NCBI GenBank assembly: GCA_039029315.1
Contig: JBCCGK010000050.1
Coordinates: 1-64,000, forward strand
Length of the DNA stretch: 64,000 bases
Direction: 5' to 3'
Source: JBCCCJ01 sp039029315
Lineage (GTDB): Bacteria; Bacteroidota; Bacteroidia; J057
The notes beneath the pieces are model-generated. The model saw only the letters and a program-made list of their open reading frames with translations. It was not told the DNA's origin and searched no databases. The translations under genes and the position numbers were made by a program. Positions 17,455 through 26,044 of this stretch are shown one piece after another; position 1 is the stretch's first letter, and every line of letters starts with the position of its first letter.

Positions 17455-17783
17455 CAACATATCAGAACCTTATCATTGACTATTTACAAGCTTTCGCGAA
17501 AAACTCAAAGCTTGCAAATATGCCTGATGTGGAATCGCATGTGATCATTGACAGAGAGAATAAGCACTTTCAGTTGTTAAGAGTAGGATGGCAGGGAAAG
17601 CGTTTTGTCTTTGGTGTCGTTTTTCATTTCCAGATCAAGAATGGAAAAATCTGGATTCATCAGAATATAACGGAACATGAGGTCGCAGAGGCGTTTTTGG
17701 AAAAAGGTGTGCCCCCAGAAGAGATAGTATTAGGCTTCCGTTCGCCTTTTGCCCGACAATACACAGGTCTAGGCATTGGGTAA
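17442..17783 (+). CDS. xisI: XisI-like protein
   Basis: This 113-aa protein is the usual partner of XisH. It starts with the typical MDKLTTYQNLIIDYLQAFA. It contains DRENKHFQLLRVGWQGKRFV and ends with the family signature VPPEEIVLGFRSP...YTGLGIG. The gene overlaps xisH by 13 bp. The XisH/XisI pair is conserved as a unit, so the products probably form a complex. The molecular function is unproven. A short hairpin follows. Confidence 0.9.
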   Translation: MDKLTTYQNLIIDYLQAFAKNSKLANMPDVESHVIIDRENKHFQLLRVGWQGKRFVFGVVFHFQIKNGKIWIHQNITEHEVAEAFLEKGVPPEEIVLGFRSPFARQYTGLGIG

Positions 17784-17819
17784 AAAAAGCTTCATCTACT
17801 TGTTGATCATTCAAAGAAA

Positions 17820-17846
17820 AAGAGCCACCATCCCGGCAGCTCTTCT
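17820..17846 (+). terminator. Possible terminator after xisI
   Basis: AAGAGC and GCTCTT form a short 6-bp stem around a 13-nt loop, followed by CTTTTG. It lies between converging genes and could serve either strand. The support is weak. Confidence 0.4.
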
Positions 17847-17872
17847 TTTGTTTGGATAAATATTAGACCTGC

Positions 17873-18172
17873 CTAGCCATCTCTTCTACGGCGTCTCTTC
17901 GCTTTTGAGCCCGATCCGCCAAAGAGAATCCCGGCTCCCAGCACAAATCCGAAATCATACCAGCCACCATTGTTGTTGATGTCATACATCTGAATGGTGT
18001 CGGAGAACAAGGAAATGATGAAGGTCACAGGCGCGATGATGCCATGCCAGACGCCCATCCAGAAGCCACTAGGCGCTGCTTCTACGCAGGTACTGACATC
18101 GATAGCCGGAGCCGTACATGCCGAAAAACAAATAATAGCGATTGCAGTGAGAAAAACGAGTAATTTATTCAT
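17873..18172 (-). CDS. Small lipoprotein/membrane protein with polybasic tail
   Basis: This 99-aa protein starts MNKLLVFLTAIAIICFSACT, a lipoprotein-type signal with Cys 19. It has two hydrophobic segments (FWMGVWHGIIAPVTFIISLF and WYDFGFVLGAGILFGG) and ends in SKAKRRRRRDG, which should lie in the cytoplasm or on a negatively charged surface. Related small proteins with the W-H-G-I-x-A-P-x-x-F-I-I-S-L-F motif occur in many bacteria without known function. I chose the ATG at 18172; the upstream extension lacks a signal. It ends in TAG. Confidence 0.75.
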   Translation of the reverse strand: MNKLLVFLTAIAIICFSACTAPAIDVSTCVEAAPSGFWMGVWHGIIAPVTFIISLFSDTIQMYDINNNGGWYDFGFVLGAGILFGGSGSKAKRRRRRDG

Positions 18173-18470
18173 GAGGGTTAATTCTTTAGGCTTGTGAATA
18201 AAGGATAACTCTTGGGAGGAAAGGTCCAACATATATCTCTGCTTTGTCCACAAAATGTCTGACTTTTCAATCAAACTAACCCAAAGAATCGTCGAATAGG
18301 AATCTTTGATCGATGGATGAATACCCAGATTTCCAGGATGCAAGAACTGCTTTGTATCAGTTGAGAATGTAACAAATTCTTATTGAGAAGATTTTTCAGA
18401 TCATTACAGATCAGTATTGGGTCAATTTTTCTATATTTAGCTCACTTTAGATCAATATCAGCTCATACTT

Positions 18471-19526
18471 ATGGATACCAAACTCCAATTTGACCTGCCA
18501 ACTGCACAGCGCCTGTTTTCTATCGCTGCCCGAATCGATAGATTTCAGGGTAAATGGGAGTTATTGGAAAAGAAGGAAAACCGCTACCTCAAAGAATTAA
18601 GATCCATCGCCACCATTCAGAGCATCGGTTCCTCCACCAGAATTGAAGGTGCGACCTTATCTGATGAGGAAGTGGAAAGGCTGTTGCAGAAGGTGGAAAT
18701 GACAACATTTGACACGAGAGAGAAGCAGGAAGTTCTAGGGTATTACGAAGCCCTGGAGTTGGTCCTGGATCAATATGATTTTATTGAATTTTCAGAAAGC
18801 AACATACAAACCCTTCACAATCAATTGCTAAAATTTAGCAGCAGGGATCAACATCATCGAGGAAAATACAAGCAGTTTTCCAATCAGGTAGTAGCTATCT
18901 ATCCAGATGGAAGCAAAAGAACCCTGTTTCGGACCACTGATCCCAAGGAAACCAAACAAGAGATGGATCTCCTGATCGATTGGGTTCAACAACAGTTGTC
19001 CAACGATTCTTTCCATCCATTATTTGTCATCGGCACAGGGATCTATGAATTTTTGTCCATTCACCCTTTTCAAGATGGCAATGGCAGATTATCACGATTG
19101 CTCACCACCTTGCTTCTGCTTCGTTCAGGCTATTATTTTGTACAATATATTTCACTGGAACACATTGTAGAAGAGAGAAAATCAGCCTACTACCGGGCTT
19201 TGATGCAAGCACAACAATATCGAGGTACAGAGCTGGAGATCATTCATGATTGGATGCTGTTTTTCTTCCAATGTCTGGAGACTCTGATACAGAAACTGGA
19301 AACCAAATATAGCAATTACCTCAACATTGGCGGATACCTGAACGAAAGGCAACAGAAATTGCTTCGTTTTATAAAGGAAAATGGTGTGATACGGATTAGA
19401 GATGCCATCCTTCACTTTCCAGACACCTCCAGCAGCACGCTCAAAAGAGACCTGAAACTACTGGAAAGTGAGTCATTGATTGAACGAACTGGAAAAGGAA
19501 GAAGTACTGCATATAGAATTCAATAA
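18471..19526 (+). CDS. Fic family protein (class II, self-inhibited, with winged-helix C-terminus)
   Basis: This 351-aa protein has a Fic core motif HPFQDGNGRLSRLL near residue 196 with the catalytic His and the Asn-Gly-Arg phosphate-binding residues. Fic proteins usually transfer AMP from ATP to a target hydroxyl. The N-terminal region carries the inhibitory helix motif S-x-x-x-E-G (SSTRIEG, about residue 54), so it should be self-inhibited by the Glu. The C-terminus (about 290-351, RQQKLLRFIKENGVIRIRDA) looks like a winged helix, as in Bacteroides Fic proteins of known structure. No antitoxin gene lies beside it, consistent with built-in inhibition. Confidence 0.92.
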   Translation: MDTKLQFDLPTAQRLFSIAARIDRFQGKWELLEKKENRYLKELRSIATIQSIGSSTRIEGATLSDEEVERLLQKVEMTTFDTREKQEVLGYYEALELVLDQYDFIEFSESNIQTLHNQLLKFSSRDQHHRGKYKQFSNQVVAIYPDGSKRTLFRTTDPKETKQEMDLLIDWVQQQLSNDSFHPLFVIGTGIYEFLSIHPFQDGNGRLSRLLTTLLLLRSGYYFVQYISLEHIVEERKSAYYRALMQAQQYRGTELEIIHDWMLFFFQCLETLIQKLETKYSNYLNIGGYLNERQQKLLRFIKENGVIRIRDAILHFPDTSSSTLKRDLKLLESESLIERTGKGRSTAYRIQ

Positions 19527-19962
19527 ACAGCTTTCAAAAAGTGGGAAAATCTAACTGGGTGCCAATTAATACATTTCCGAAAAGAGCCATTGCACAACTG
19601 ATGCTCCTCTGGAAGGAACTGCCTATTCTCAAAAATTTATCGCCATGATCAGTTAATTTTTGCATCTTAGTTCTACTATAAGAGTCGCAAAATATTGATT
19701 TTCAGCTATGTATATCAATTGCATTGTTTTCATCCTGTATTTTGTATTGACAAAGCAAGCATAAGTCCGAAGCTAAATATCAAGAGATTACAATTGTAAG
19801 AATTTCTAGTTAAAGCATAAACAAGCAAATACTAAAAACGGATAAATTCTCATTTTTGATTGATTTTCAACAAAAAACCCTCTTAAAGTAGAATTAGAAA
19901 GGCACATTAAAAACATCCTCAACCTCCTTCTTTTCTCTTTTGTAGAACAGTAAGCTTCACCC
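19527..19962. other. Intergenic, 436 bp, AT-rich
   Basis: No gene is recognised here. The region should contain the promoter of the thioredoxin-like lipoprotein gene, but I cannot single out one convincing promoter. Confidence 0.5.
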
Positions 19963-21537
19963 ATGAAACCAATCCTTCCTCCCTTCTTGCTCAGCTTGAT
20001 CAGTCTTTTGTTTTTTGCCTGCAACCAGGATTCCATTCGACAAGCTGACATCCCCAGCGAGATCATTCTGATCTTTGAGCAAACTCAGGTAAACAATAAA
20101 GAAATCAAAGGGGAGTATATGGATGATCATGAGATCGTCCAACAATTCAGTCCTGATTCCAGCCTCGCCCAGGATACAATCATCCTTTCATGTGGAGATG
20201 CCCAAAAGGAGGTCGTATTGTTCCAGGGACGTTTCGACCTATTGACCTATTTGTTTCAAAAAGGGGATACCGTCCTCATCTCCTATGAAGGGATTAAACC
20301 ATATGCCAGTATTCTCAATCGGCAAGATTCGGCTTATTTGGTCAACTATGATCTATTGTGGCGAGAAAGGCTGGCACCGGATAGCTTCCCTGCATTCAGA
20401 CAAAGTGCCCTCCTTATCTACCTTAACATGCCACAAGAATCCAGATCGAGTGATGATATGATTGAAATTGTTAACCAGATCGCAGAGGATATTCAGGCAA
20501 AAACCCTATCACAGCTCACAGAAGAAATACAGCTACTTGATTCTCTCAAAGAAAAAGGGGCTATTCCCGATGATATCTATCGTTATCGAAAAAGCAAAGC
20601 TCATTTTCAAGCGAAAGGCAAAGAATTGGAAGCTAGCATTCAGTGTTTTTCAAGGTTTGAAACCAAAGAGCCACTTAAGAAGGAGGATGTCGCCATCTAT
20701 GAAACAGCAGATGGATTGAAGCTGCCCGTATTTTCAAATGTCTTAGGTGCAGAATATGATTCCCTCTTGTCCATGCAGGCCTATCGAGAGCTGATTCGAA
20801 GATACCATGCATATTATGGAAGAAAGGTCAAGCGCGTCACCGAAAGACATGATCACAATGGCATGCCCGGTGCCTTGATCAATCATCCTGATTATCTGGA
20901 AAGATATGACAGCATCGAACAAACACCTGTGTTCTCAGATGCAGCTAAGCGATTGATGCTCCAATGGGAACTGGAAAATATCATCAAGCACAAATCCGTC
21001 AAAGAGAAAGAACGCTATTTGCGCCGCTTCGAAAGCAGGTTTGCTGACTCAGCCATCATGCAGCAACTTCAGAACACATATGCCATCCAATTGCTAGACA
21101 CAGGCAATAGAGAGCCTGATCTTGAATTGGTCTCCAGCGACGGTCAAACCATCCTCTATCAGGATCTTCTGCATCAATACAAGGGCAAGGTGATTTATGT
21201 AGACTTCTGGTCGAGCAGCTGTAGGCCTTGCATTGGCGAAATACCAGATGGCCATAAACTCAAACAAGCCTACCAGAACATGGATGTCGTTTTTGTGTAT
21301 ATCTCTCTGGATTCAAAAAAGGAAAATTGGGCTACAGCCTGCAAGCTGTATGAGCTATACCAGAGCAGTTATTGGATCAAAAATAAGTTCACCTCTTCTG
21401 AATTTGAGCAACTCAATGTCAAGTGGATTCCTCACTATATGATCTATGATCGCGAAGGGAAGCTTGCCATTCCTTATGCGACTCGGCCAAGCGAAGCCGA
21501 GACCATTGGTTTTCTTGATCGATATGTGCAAAACTAG
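19963..21537 (+). CDS. Thioredoxin-like (TlpA/ResA type) lipoprotein
   Basis: This 524-aa protein has a lipoprotein signal (LLSLISLLFFACNQ). The N-terminal 370 residues are helical and charged with no recognised catalytic motif, and part may be a DUF4369-like domain, common in Bacteroidota. From about residue 380 there is a TlpA-like thioredoxin domain: VIYVDFWSSSCRPCIGEIP contains the CxxC redox pair as C-R-P-C, and the cis-Pro region is IPHYMIYD. It probably reduces or isomerises periplasmic disulfides, or senses redox state. It ends in TAG. Confidence 0.87.
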   Translation: MKPILPPFLLSLISLLFFACNQDSIRQADIPSEIILIFEQTQVNNKEIKGEYMDDHEIVQQFSPDSSLAQDTIILSCGDAQKEVVLFQGRFDLLTYLFQKGDTVLISYEGIKPYASILNRQDSAYLVNYDLLWRERLAPDSFPAFRQSALLIYLNMPQESRSSDDMIEIVNQIAEDIQAKTLSQLTEEIQLLDSLKEKGAIPDDIYRYRKSKAHFQAKGKELEASIQCFSRFETKEPLKKEDVAIYETADGLKLPVFSNVLGAEYDSLLSMQAYRELIRRYHAYYGRKVKRVTERHDHNGMPGALINHPDYLERYDSIEQTPVFSDAAKRLMLQWELENIIKHKSVKEKERYLRRFESRFADSAIMQQLQNTYAIQLLDTGNREPDLELVSSDGQTILYQDLLHQYKGKVIYVDFWSSSCRPCIGEIPDGHKLKQAYQNMDVVFVYISLDSKKENWATACKLYELYQSSYWIKNKFTSSEFEQLNVKWIPHYMIYDREGKLAIPYATRPSEAETIGFLDRYVQN

Positions 21538-21559
21538 GTCTTTTGTCCCAGTGGATATA

Positions 21560-22345
21560 TCAGATTTTCTCCCCCACAACAAAAGCATAATCCCCAGCCT
21601 CAACATCAAATTGCCCCACAACTTCCTCCCACTTGCCAGAATCAAGATCCTTTCGCAATTGCTTTAAGCCAGATTCCAATTCTTGCTCATTGGCTTTGAG
21701 GCGAAAGGAAGAAATCCCATTCCGAAAATTCTCATCGAAATATCGCTCCGGATGATATTTGCCCGAATACAAAAACAAATCCTGCAAATCCGACTGAACG
21801 GAATAGGGCTCTATCTCTAGATTTGTCCATCCTGCTCCTTTCATCGCCCCCAATAGTTGAGCTTCGGTATGCATGAAGGCGTTTGAATCCTTCATCATTT
21901 GGGGAAAATAGGCACATAGCCAATAATTGTCCATTTGGCTGGGGAATCCAGTGAGTATCACCCATTTTCCCTTGCTCACAACCCGATAGACTTCCTCCAT
22001 GCCCCGCTCAAGATCTGTCCAATGGTGGAGGGTCAAGGTCGCCACAGCTCCATCAAAATGCGCATCAGGAAAGGGGATCGCCTCAGCAGATGCTTGTGTC
22101 CAGGAAAGGGTAGGGGCCTTGCTTTTTGCTTTAGAGAGCATCTCTTCTGAAGGATCTACGCCTAGTAGATTCACCCCCATGTTATGCAATTCAAGCGTGT
22201 AATTGCCCGTCCCACAACCGATGTCCAGGTATTGTTTGCCTGGCTCAGGGACGAGAAGTGCGTATAGGCGTTCTACCAAATAAGGATCTGCCTGGCGGGT
22301 TTGGTTGTATGTTATTCCGATTCGGTTATAGACTGGCTCTGACAT
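21560..22345 (-). CDS. SAM-dependent class I methyltransferase
   Basis: This 261-aa protein has SAM-binding motif I YLDIGCGTGNYTLEL near residue 41, the acidic residue of motif II in LLGVDPSEEML, and post-motif SFPD-like residues (AIPFPDAHFDGAVATLTLHH). This is a UbiE/COQ5-like methyltransferase fold. The substrate is unknown. The frame runs on upstream to 22468, but the ATG at 22345 gives the usual short N-terminus (MSEPVYNRIGITYNQTRQAD). A strong hairpin lies just upstream, separating it from the DUF72 gene. Confidence 0.85.
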   Translation of the reverse strand: MSEPVYNRIGITYNQTRQADPYLVERLYALLVPEPGKQYLDIGCGTGNYTLELHNMGVNLLGVDPSEEMLSKAKSKAPTLSWTQASAEAIPFPDAHFDGAVATLTLHHWTDLERGMEEVYRVVSKGKWVILTGFPSQMDNYWLCAYFPQMMKDSNAFMHTEAQLLGAMKGAGWTNLEIEPYSVQSDLQDLFLYSGKYHPERYFDENFRNGISSFRLKANEQELESGLKQLRKDLDSGKWEEVVGQFDVEAGDYAFVVGEKI

Positions 22346-22441
22346 AAGGCACAATGTATTTTCCTGCGGGTGGAGATGAAACGGGCGTGGGGAGGATGGC
22401 ATGCAGGGAAGGCCTTGGGTTAGCCCGTTTCGATTTTTTGC

Positions 22442-22466
22442 GCCACTTTTTTCTAAAAAAAGTGGC
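22442..22466 (-). terminator. Perfect hairpin between DUF72 and methyltransferase genes
   Basis: GCCACTTTTTT and AAAAAAGTGGC pair over 11 bp with a loop of about 3 nt. It starts 9 bp after the DUF72 stop, so it probably ends the vWA-TspO-DUF72 transcript; the stem supplies its own T/A tract. It could also be a dispersed hairpin repeat. Confidence 0.65.
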
Positions 22467-22474
22467 AAAAGTCC

Positions 22475-23386
22475 TCAAAACAAACTCATCTGCCCCCCTT
22501 GCTCTTCCTTGATCCCCGGAATGGCCAAATCCAGTCCGAATCGCTCATTCAGCTTCTCGATCATATGGCTTCCCAACTGAGAAGCTAGCAAATCTCCCGG
22601 CTCATGCGCGAAGACATAGAGGGTTTCCAGGCCATTGTCCACCCATACTGCCAGTCGATCCATCCAGGCATCCCAACGCGTATAGTCTGTCGGATGGAGC
22701 GAGTTCCCCACAAATCGCAACATCGCCATGCGATTACTCAGACACATGTGAAGTACATCTCTTCGACCGGCTACATCCGTGATGACTGCTGCTACATTCC
22801 TTTCTTCCAACACATCACTCACAGCTGGCAGCAACACATGTTCCTGAAACCAGTCTTCATGTCGAAACTCTATCGCCAGGGGAAAAGCTGTGGGCCATTG
22901 CTGAAGGAACTGCTTGAGGTTCCCAAATTGATTGGGACCAAATGATTCGTGCATTTGGACAAAAGAGCAGCCCAGTTTTTCCTCAAAATGGGAGATCGCA
23001 TCCACGAATTGCATGATCTCCTCTGAGCAATTGATCAGTTTGCGATAGTGAGAAATGATCTGAGGGATTTTCGGACAAAACACAAAATTGTCGGAAGCGG
23101 ATTCTTTCCATTTTGTCACTTGCTCGGCTGTGGGAATCCGGTAGTGGGTCGTGTTGAGTTCGATGGTGTTGAAGGATCGGGAATAATGCGACAAATATTC
23201 CGCGGGTTTGGTTCCTTTGGGGTATAACTCACCAACCCACTCCTTGCTGGACCAGCGCGGGCACCCAATGTAAGCATCCAGGCCTGTACGGGCTGGCTGC
23301 CGACCGAGTATATCCAGACTTCGGTCATTGGTCGAGGGAAGTTCGAACGTGAGCTGGCTGATATCGGGAAGCTTGCCAAATTTCAT
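22475..23386 (-). CDS. DUF72 (YecE-like) family protein
   Basis: This 303-aa TIM-barrel-like protein has the family landmarks YIGCPRWSSKEWVGELYP, HYSRSFNTIELNTTHYRIP near residue 75, and FPLAIEFRHEDWF near 170. It ends with the conserved cluster YVFAHEPGDLLA. DUF72 proteins have no confirmed enzymatic activity. The start ATG at 23386 overlaps the stop of the upstream TspO-like gene by 4 bp (ATGA), which fixes the start and indicates translational coupling. Confidence 0.9.
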   Translation of the reverse strand: MKFGKLPDISQLTFELPSTNDRSLDILGRQPARTGLDAYIGCPRWSSKEWVGELYPKGTKPAEYLSHYSRSFNTIELNTTHYRIPTAEQVTKWKESASDNFVFCPKIPQIISHYRKLINCSEEIMQFVDAISHFEEKLGCSFVQMHESFGPNQFGNLKQFLQQWPTAFPLAIEFRHEDWFQEHVLLPAVSDVLEERNVAAVITDVAGRRDVLHMCLSNRMAMLRFVGNSLHPTDYTRWDAWMDRLAVWVDNGLETLYVFAHEPGDLLASQLGSHMIEKLNERFGLDLAIPGIKEEQGGQMSLF

Positions 23387-24171
23387 GCAAAAGACGCTTT
23401 GATTTGACGAAAAAACATGCTGCTCACTAACAGCAGGGCACATACCACGGCAGTTGTCATCAGCAATTGAGACTCGCCTATGCCCATCCGAAGATGCTTG
23501 ATCCCAATTCCCCACAATGCCCAGATGCCCACCGCCCCAAAGATCCGATCTCCTCTCCCCATGATCATGAACATGCACAGGATGGTCGCCAGTCCAATCA
23601 TAAACAGAGTCCATACCTCAAAGGAAATCCCCCAGCCATTCCACTCAATGGAGACCAAATAGGACGCAACATTGGCGATGATCGCAATCGAAATCCAACC
23701 GAGGTATAAGCTGAATGGGACATGCAGCAACCATCGCTCCCATGGATTTCGCGGACGTTTGTTCCCGATTCCAAGATGGATGTAGATGATGAGTAATGAT
23801 CCCAACAAGGCAGCCATCATCATCAGGGCCAAGCCCAGACGCTCTGTCAACCAGGCCACAAGCCAAACAATATTCGCAGCACAGGAGAGACCAAACCATC
23901 CAGTAATTTTCAACAAAAGGGGAACTTGTTCCTTGCTTTTGCTGAAGATATCTCTGCCCTGATAGATCACAAATCCGAGTAAGGAAAGATAAATCAGTCC
24001 CCAAATCCCAAAGGTATAGCTCGCTGGGGAAAACAGGGTATCATATTTATCGGAAACGCTGCCTACGGTATTGCCATCAATGCTTCTTGTGCTGACAAGC
24101 ATATTCATCAGGATCATTGAGATCAAGGCAATGAAGTTGCTGATTTGAAGCAAGGGTTTCAGGAGGTTCAT
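23383..24171 (-). CDS. TspO/MBR-like tryptophan-rich membrane protein
   Basis: This 262-aa integral membrane protein has about seven hydrophobic helices and the motif FSPASYTFGIWGLIYLSLLG near residue 47, the signature of the long tryptophan-rich sensory protein group in Bacteroidota. Classical TspO (about 160 aa) binds porphyrins and other hydrophobic ligands. This version is longer and its ligand is unknown. It lies 22 bp after the vWA gene and overlaps the DUF72 gene by 4 bp, so the three form an operon. Confidence 0.82.
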   Translation of the reverse strand: MNLLKPLLQISNFIALISMILMNMLVSTRSIDGNTVGSVSDKYDTLFSPASYTFGIWGLIYLSLLGFVIYQGRDIFSKSKEQVPLLLKITGWFGLSCAANIVWLVAWLTERLGLALMMMAALLGSLLIIYIHLGIGNKRPRNPWERWLLHVPFSLYLGWISIAIIANVASYLVSIEWNGWGISFEVWTLFMIGLATILCMFMIMGRGDRIFGAVGIWALWGIGIKHLRMGIGESQLLMTTAVVCALLLVSSMFFRQIKASFA

Positions 24172-24193
24172 AAAAGAGTAGTAGCAGCAGGGC

Positions 24194-25294
24194 TTATCTC
24201 ACCCTTTTTCGTCGATTCTTGATAAAATCTTCAAAAATGTATTCACCCAAGCCCTGAAGACTTGTATAAAAGGCACGGCCATTGTTCACTTCTGTGAACT
24301 CTCGCACGAACTCGACCAACCAGCTATCTCGCGCAATCATAAAGGTCGTGATGGGAATTTTTAGCCGACGACATTGTGCTGCAAGATTCAGGGTTTTGTT
24401 CAAAATCTTCCGGTCAAGCCCAAAACTATTTTTATAGTACCGAATCCCTTCCTTGATACAGGTAGGTTTGCCATCGGTAATCATGAAGATCTGTTTGTTA
24501 CTGGCTTTGCGTCTTCTCAGGAGGTCCATTGCCAGTTCCAGACCAGCCACAGTATTGGTGTGATAAGGGCCTACTTGCAGATACGGAAGGTCCTTGATCT
24601 TGATTTGCCAGGCATCATTGCCAAAGACGATGATATCAAGGGTATCTTTGGGATACTTGCGCATGATGAGTTCGGAGAGTGCCATGGCTACCTTTTTGGC
24701 GGGAGTGATTCGGTCCTCTCCGTACAGAATCATGGAATGGGAAATATCGATCATCAGGACCGTCGCCACAGTGGTCTTATGCTCTTTTTCTCTCACCGCC
24801 AGATCATCCTCTGTCATGGTGAAATCATCTATCCCATGATTGATCTGTGCATTGCGAAAGGATTCTGTAAAGGCAATGTTCTCTACCGGATCGCCGAACT
24901 CAAATTGCTTCAATTCGCTCAGGGGTTCATCTCCAAATCCGACATGTGTACTTCTGTGTTGTCCACGACCAGATCGCTTCAGTTTTCCAAAAATCTCTTC
25001 CAGGGCGCTTTGGCGAATGCTCTGTTCTGATTTGGCCGTGATGACAAATCCTCCTCCTCCCTGATTGTCGTCCTCAATATAGCCATTGCGTTTGAGGTCT
25101 TCGATGAAATCGCCCATGCCGTACTCATCATCTGTCAAACCATACTGACGATCCAGTTGATTCATCCAATCCAATGCTTCCGCCACATCGCCGGAAGTAT
25201 AGGTCAGCAGTTCCATGAAAATCTTCAGTAGGCGTTCAAAAGGGTCTCCCTCTTTGCCTCGGGGAATATACTTATGAAATCGGTATCCTAGCAT
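24194..25294 (-). CDS. von Willebrand factor A domain protein
   Basis: This 366-aa soluble protein has an N-terminal 140 residues that are charged and helical (LGYRFHKYIPRGKEGDPFER). The vWA domain starts near residue 178 with the MIDAS motif DISHSM, a second metal ligand in the NTVAGLE region and a third near ITDGKPT. Such proteins are often partnered with a MoxR AAA ATPase as a metal-dependent chaperone, but no ATPase gene is adjacent here. It is first in the operon with the TspO-like and DUF72 genes. Confidence 0.87.
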   Translation of the reverse strand: MLGYRFHKYIPRGKEGDPFERLLKIFMELLTYTSGDVAEALDWMNQLDRQYGLTDDEYGMGDFIEDLKRNGYIEDDNQGGGGFVITAKSEQSIRQSALEEIFGKLKRSGRGQHRSTHVGFGDEPLSELKQFEFGDPVENIAFTESFRNAQINHGIDDFTMTEDDLAVREKEHKTTVATVLMIDISHSMILYGEDRITPAKKVAMALSELIMRKYPKDTLDIIVFGNDAWQIKIKDLPYLQVGPYHTNTVAGLELAMDLLRRRKASNKQIFMITDGKPTCIKEGIRYYKNSFGLDRKILNKTLNLAAQCRRLKIPITTFMIARDSWLVEFVREFTEVNNGRAFYTSLQGLGEYIFEDFIKNRRKRVR

Positions 25295-25411
25295 AGGTTA
25301 AAGATACACATTCCCTGCAATGTTCTCCAAAAAAGAATGCCCCCCATATGGGAGGCACCTGAGTGACCGTAAAAACTGCATTAAAGCTATTAATCATAAT
25401 CTCAATGATCC

Positions 25412-25825
25412 TTATTCACGGTTGACCCAGGTCTGGATTTCTGTCCCATTGTCCAGTTGGACAAAGAGTTGATATTGCTTATCCTGAACATAATCACTGA
25501 TGTCGACATTCCATCGTTTTCCAAGGTCGAGGGCAGGATCTTTCTCCGTATACACCAGATCTCCTGCTCGATTGTAGAGGCGAACCCATTCAGGTTTGTG
25601 CTCTTTGATAGATCTCCAGATGACGTGCAAGGAATCTCCATGCATTTTGGCATTCATATATTCATCTGCCTGGTCCAGAGACAGGGGAACATACTCAATC
25701 ACATAGTCTGAAGATGCCTCTTCTTTTTGTGTTATGCAGGCTATCAGTCCACAAGCAAACACACAAGCAAGGAAATAAATAATGTGAACGTGTTTGGAAA
25801 GGGTTGCGTTCGTTCCTTTGTTCAT
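25412..25825 (-). CDS. Putative lipoprotein, 137 aa
   Basis: Starting at the ATG at 25825, the protein has a short basic N-terminus, the hydrophobic stretch HIIYFLACVFACGLIAC and a lipobox ending at Cys. The mature part is acidic and beta-rich (RLYNRAGDLVYTEKDPALDL, QYQLFVQLDNGTEIQTWVNR), perhaps a small Ig- or C2-like fold. No family is recognised. The frame is open upstream but lacks a better start. Confidence 0.72.
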   Translation of the reverse strand: MNKGTNATLSKHVHIIYFLACVFACGLIACITQKEEASSDYVIEYVPLSLDQADEYMNAKMHGDSLHVIWRSIKEHKPEWVRLYNRAGDLVYTEKDPALDLGKRWNVDISDYVQDKQYQLFVQLDNGTEIQTWVNRE

Positions 25826-26044
25826 GGTAATAGGCTTTACGTCCAAATACTGGAAAAATTCTGGAAGCCGTTGTGTGTCGGAAGAAGAAGTCCTATTGTT
25901 ATACCCTACGCATGGCAAAGAACATATGTTTCAAAATACGAACTTTTCATGAAATCTACAACTCAGCTTCTTTCTCCAAATTGATCTACTTTCTACACGA
26001 AATCTAGACGCATCAGGTTGGGATTTTCCATATCTTTACAAAAA

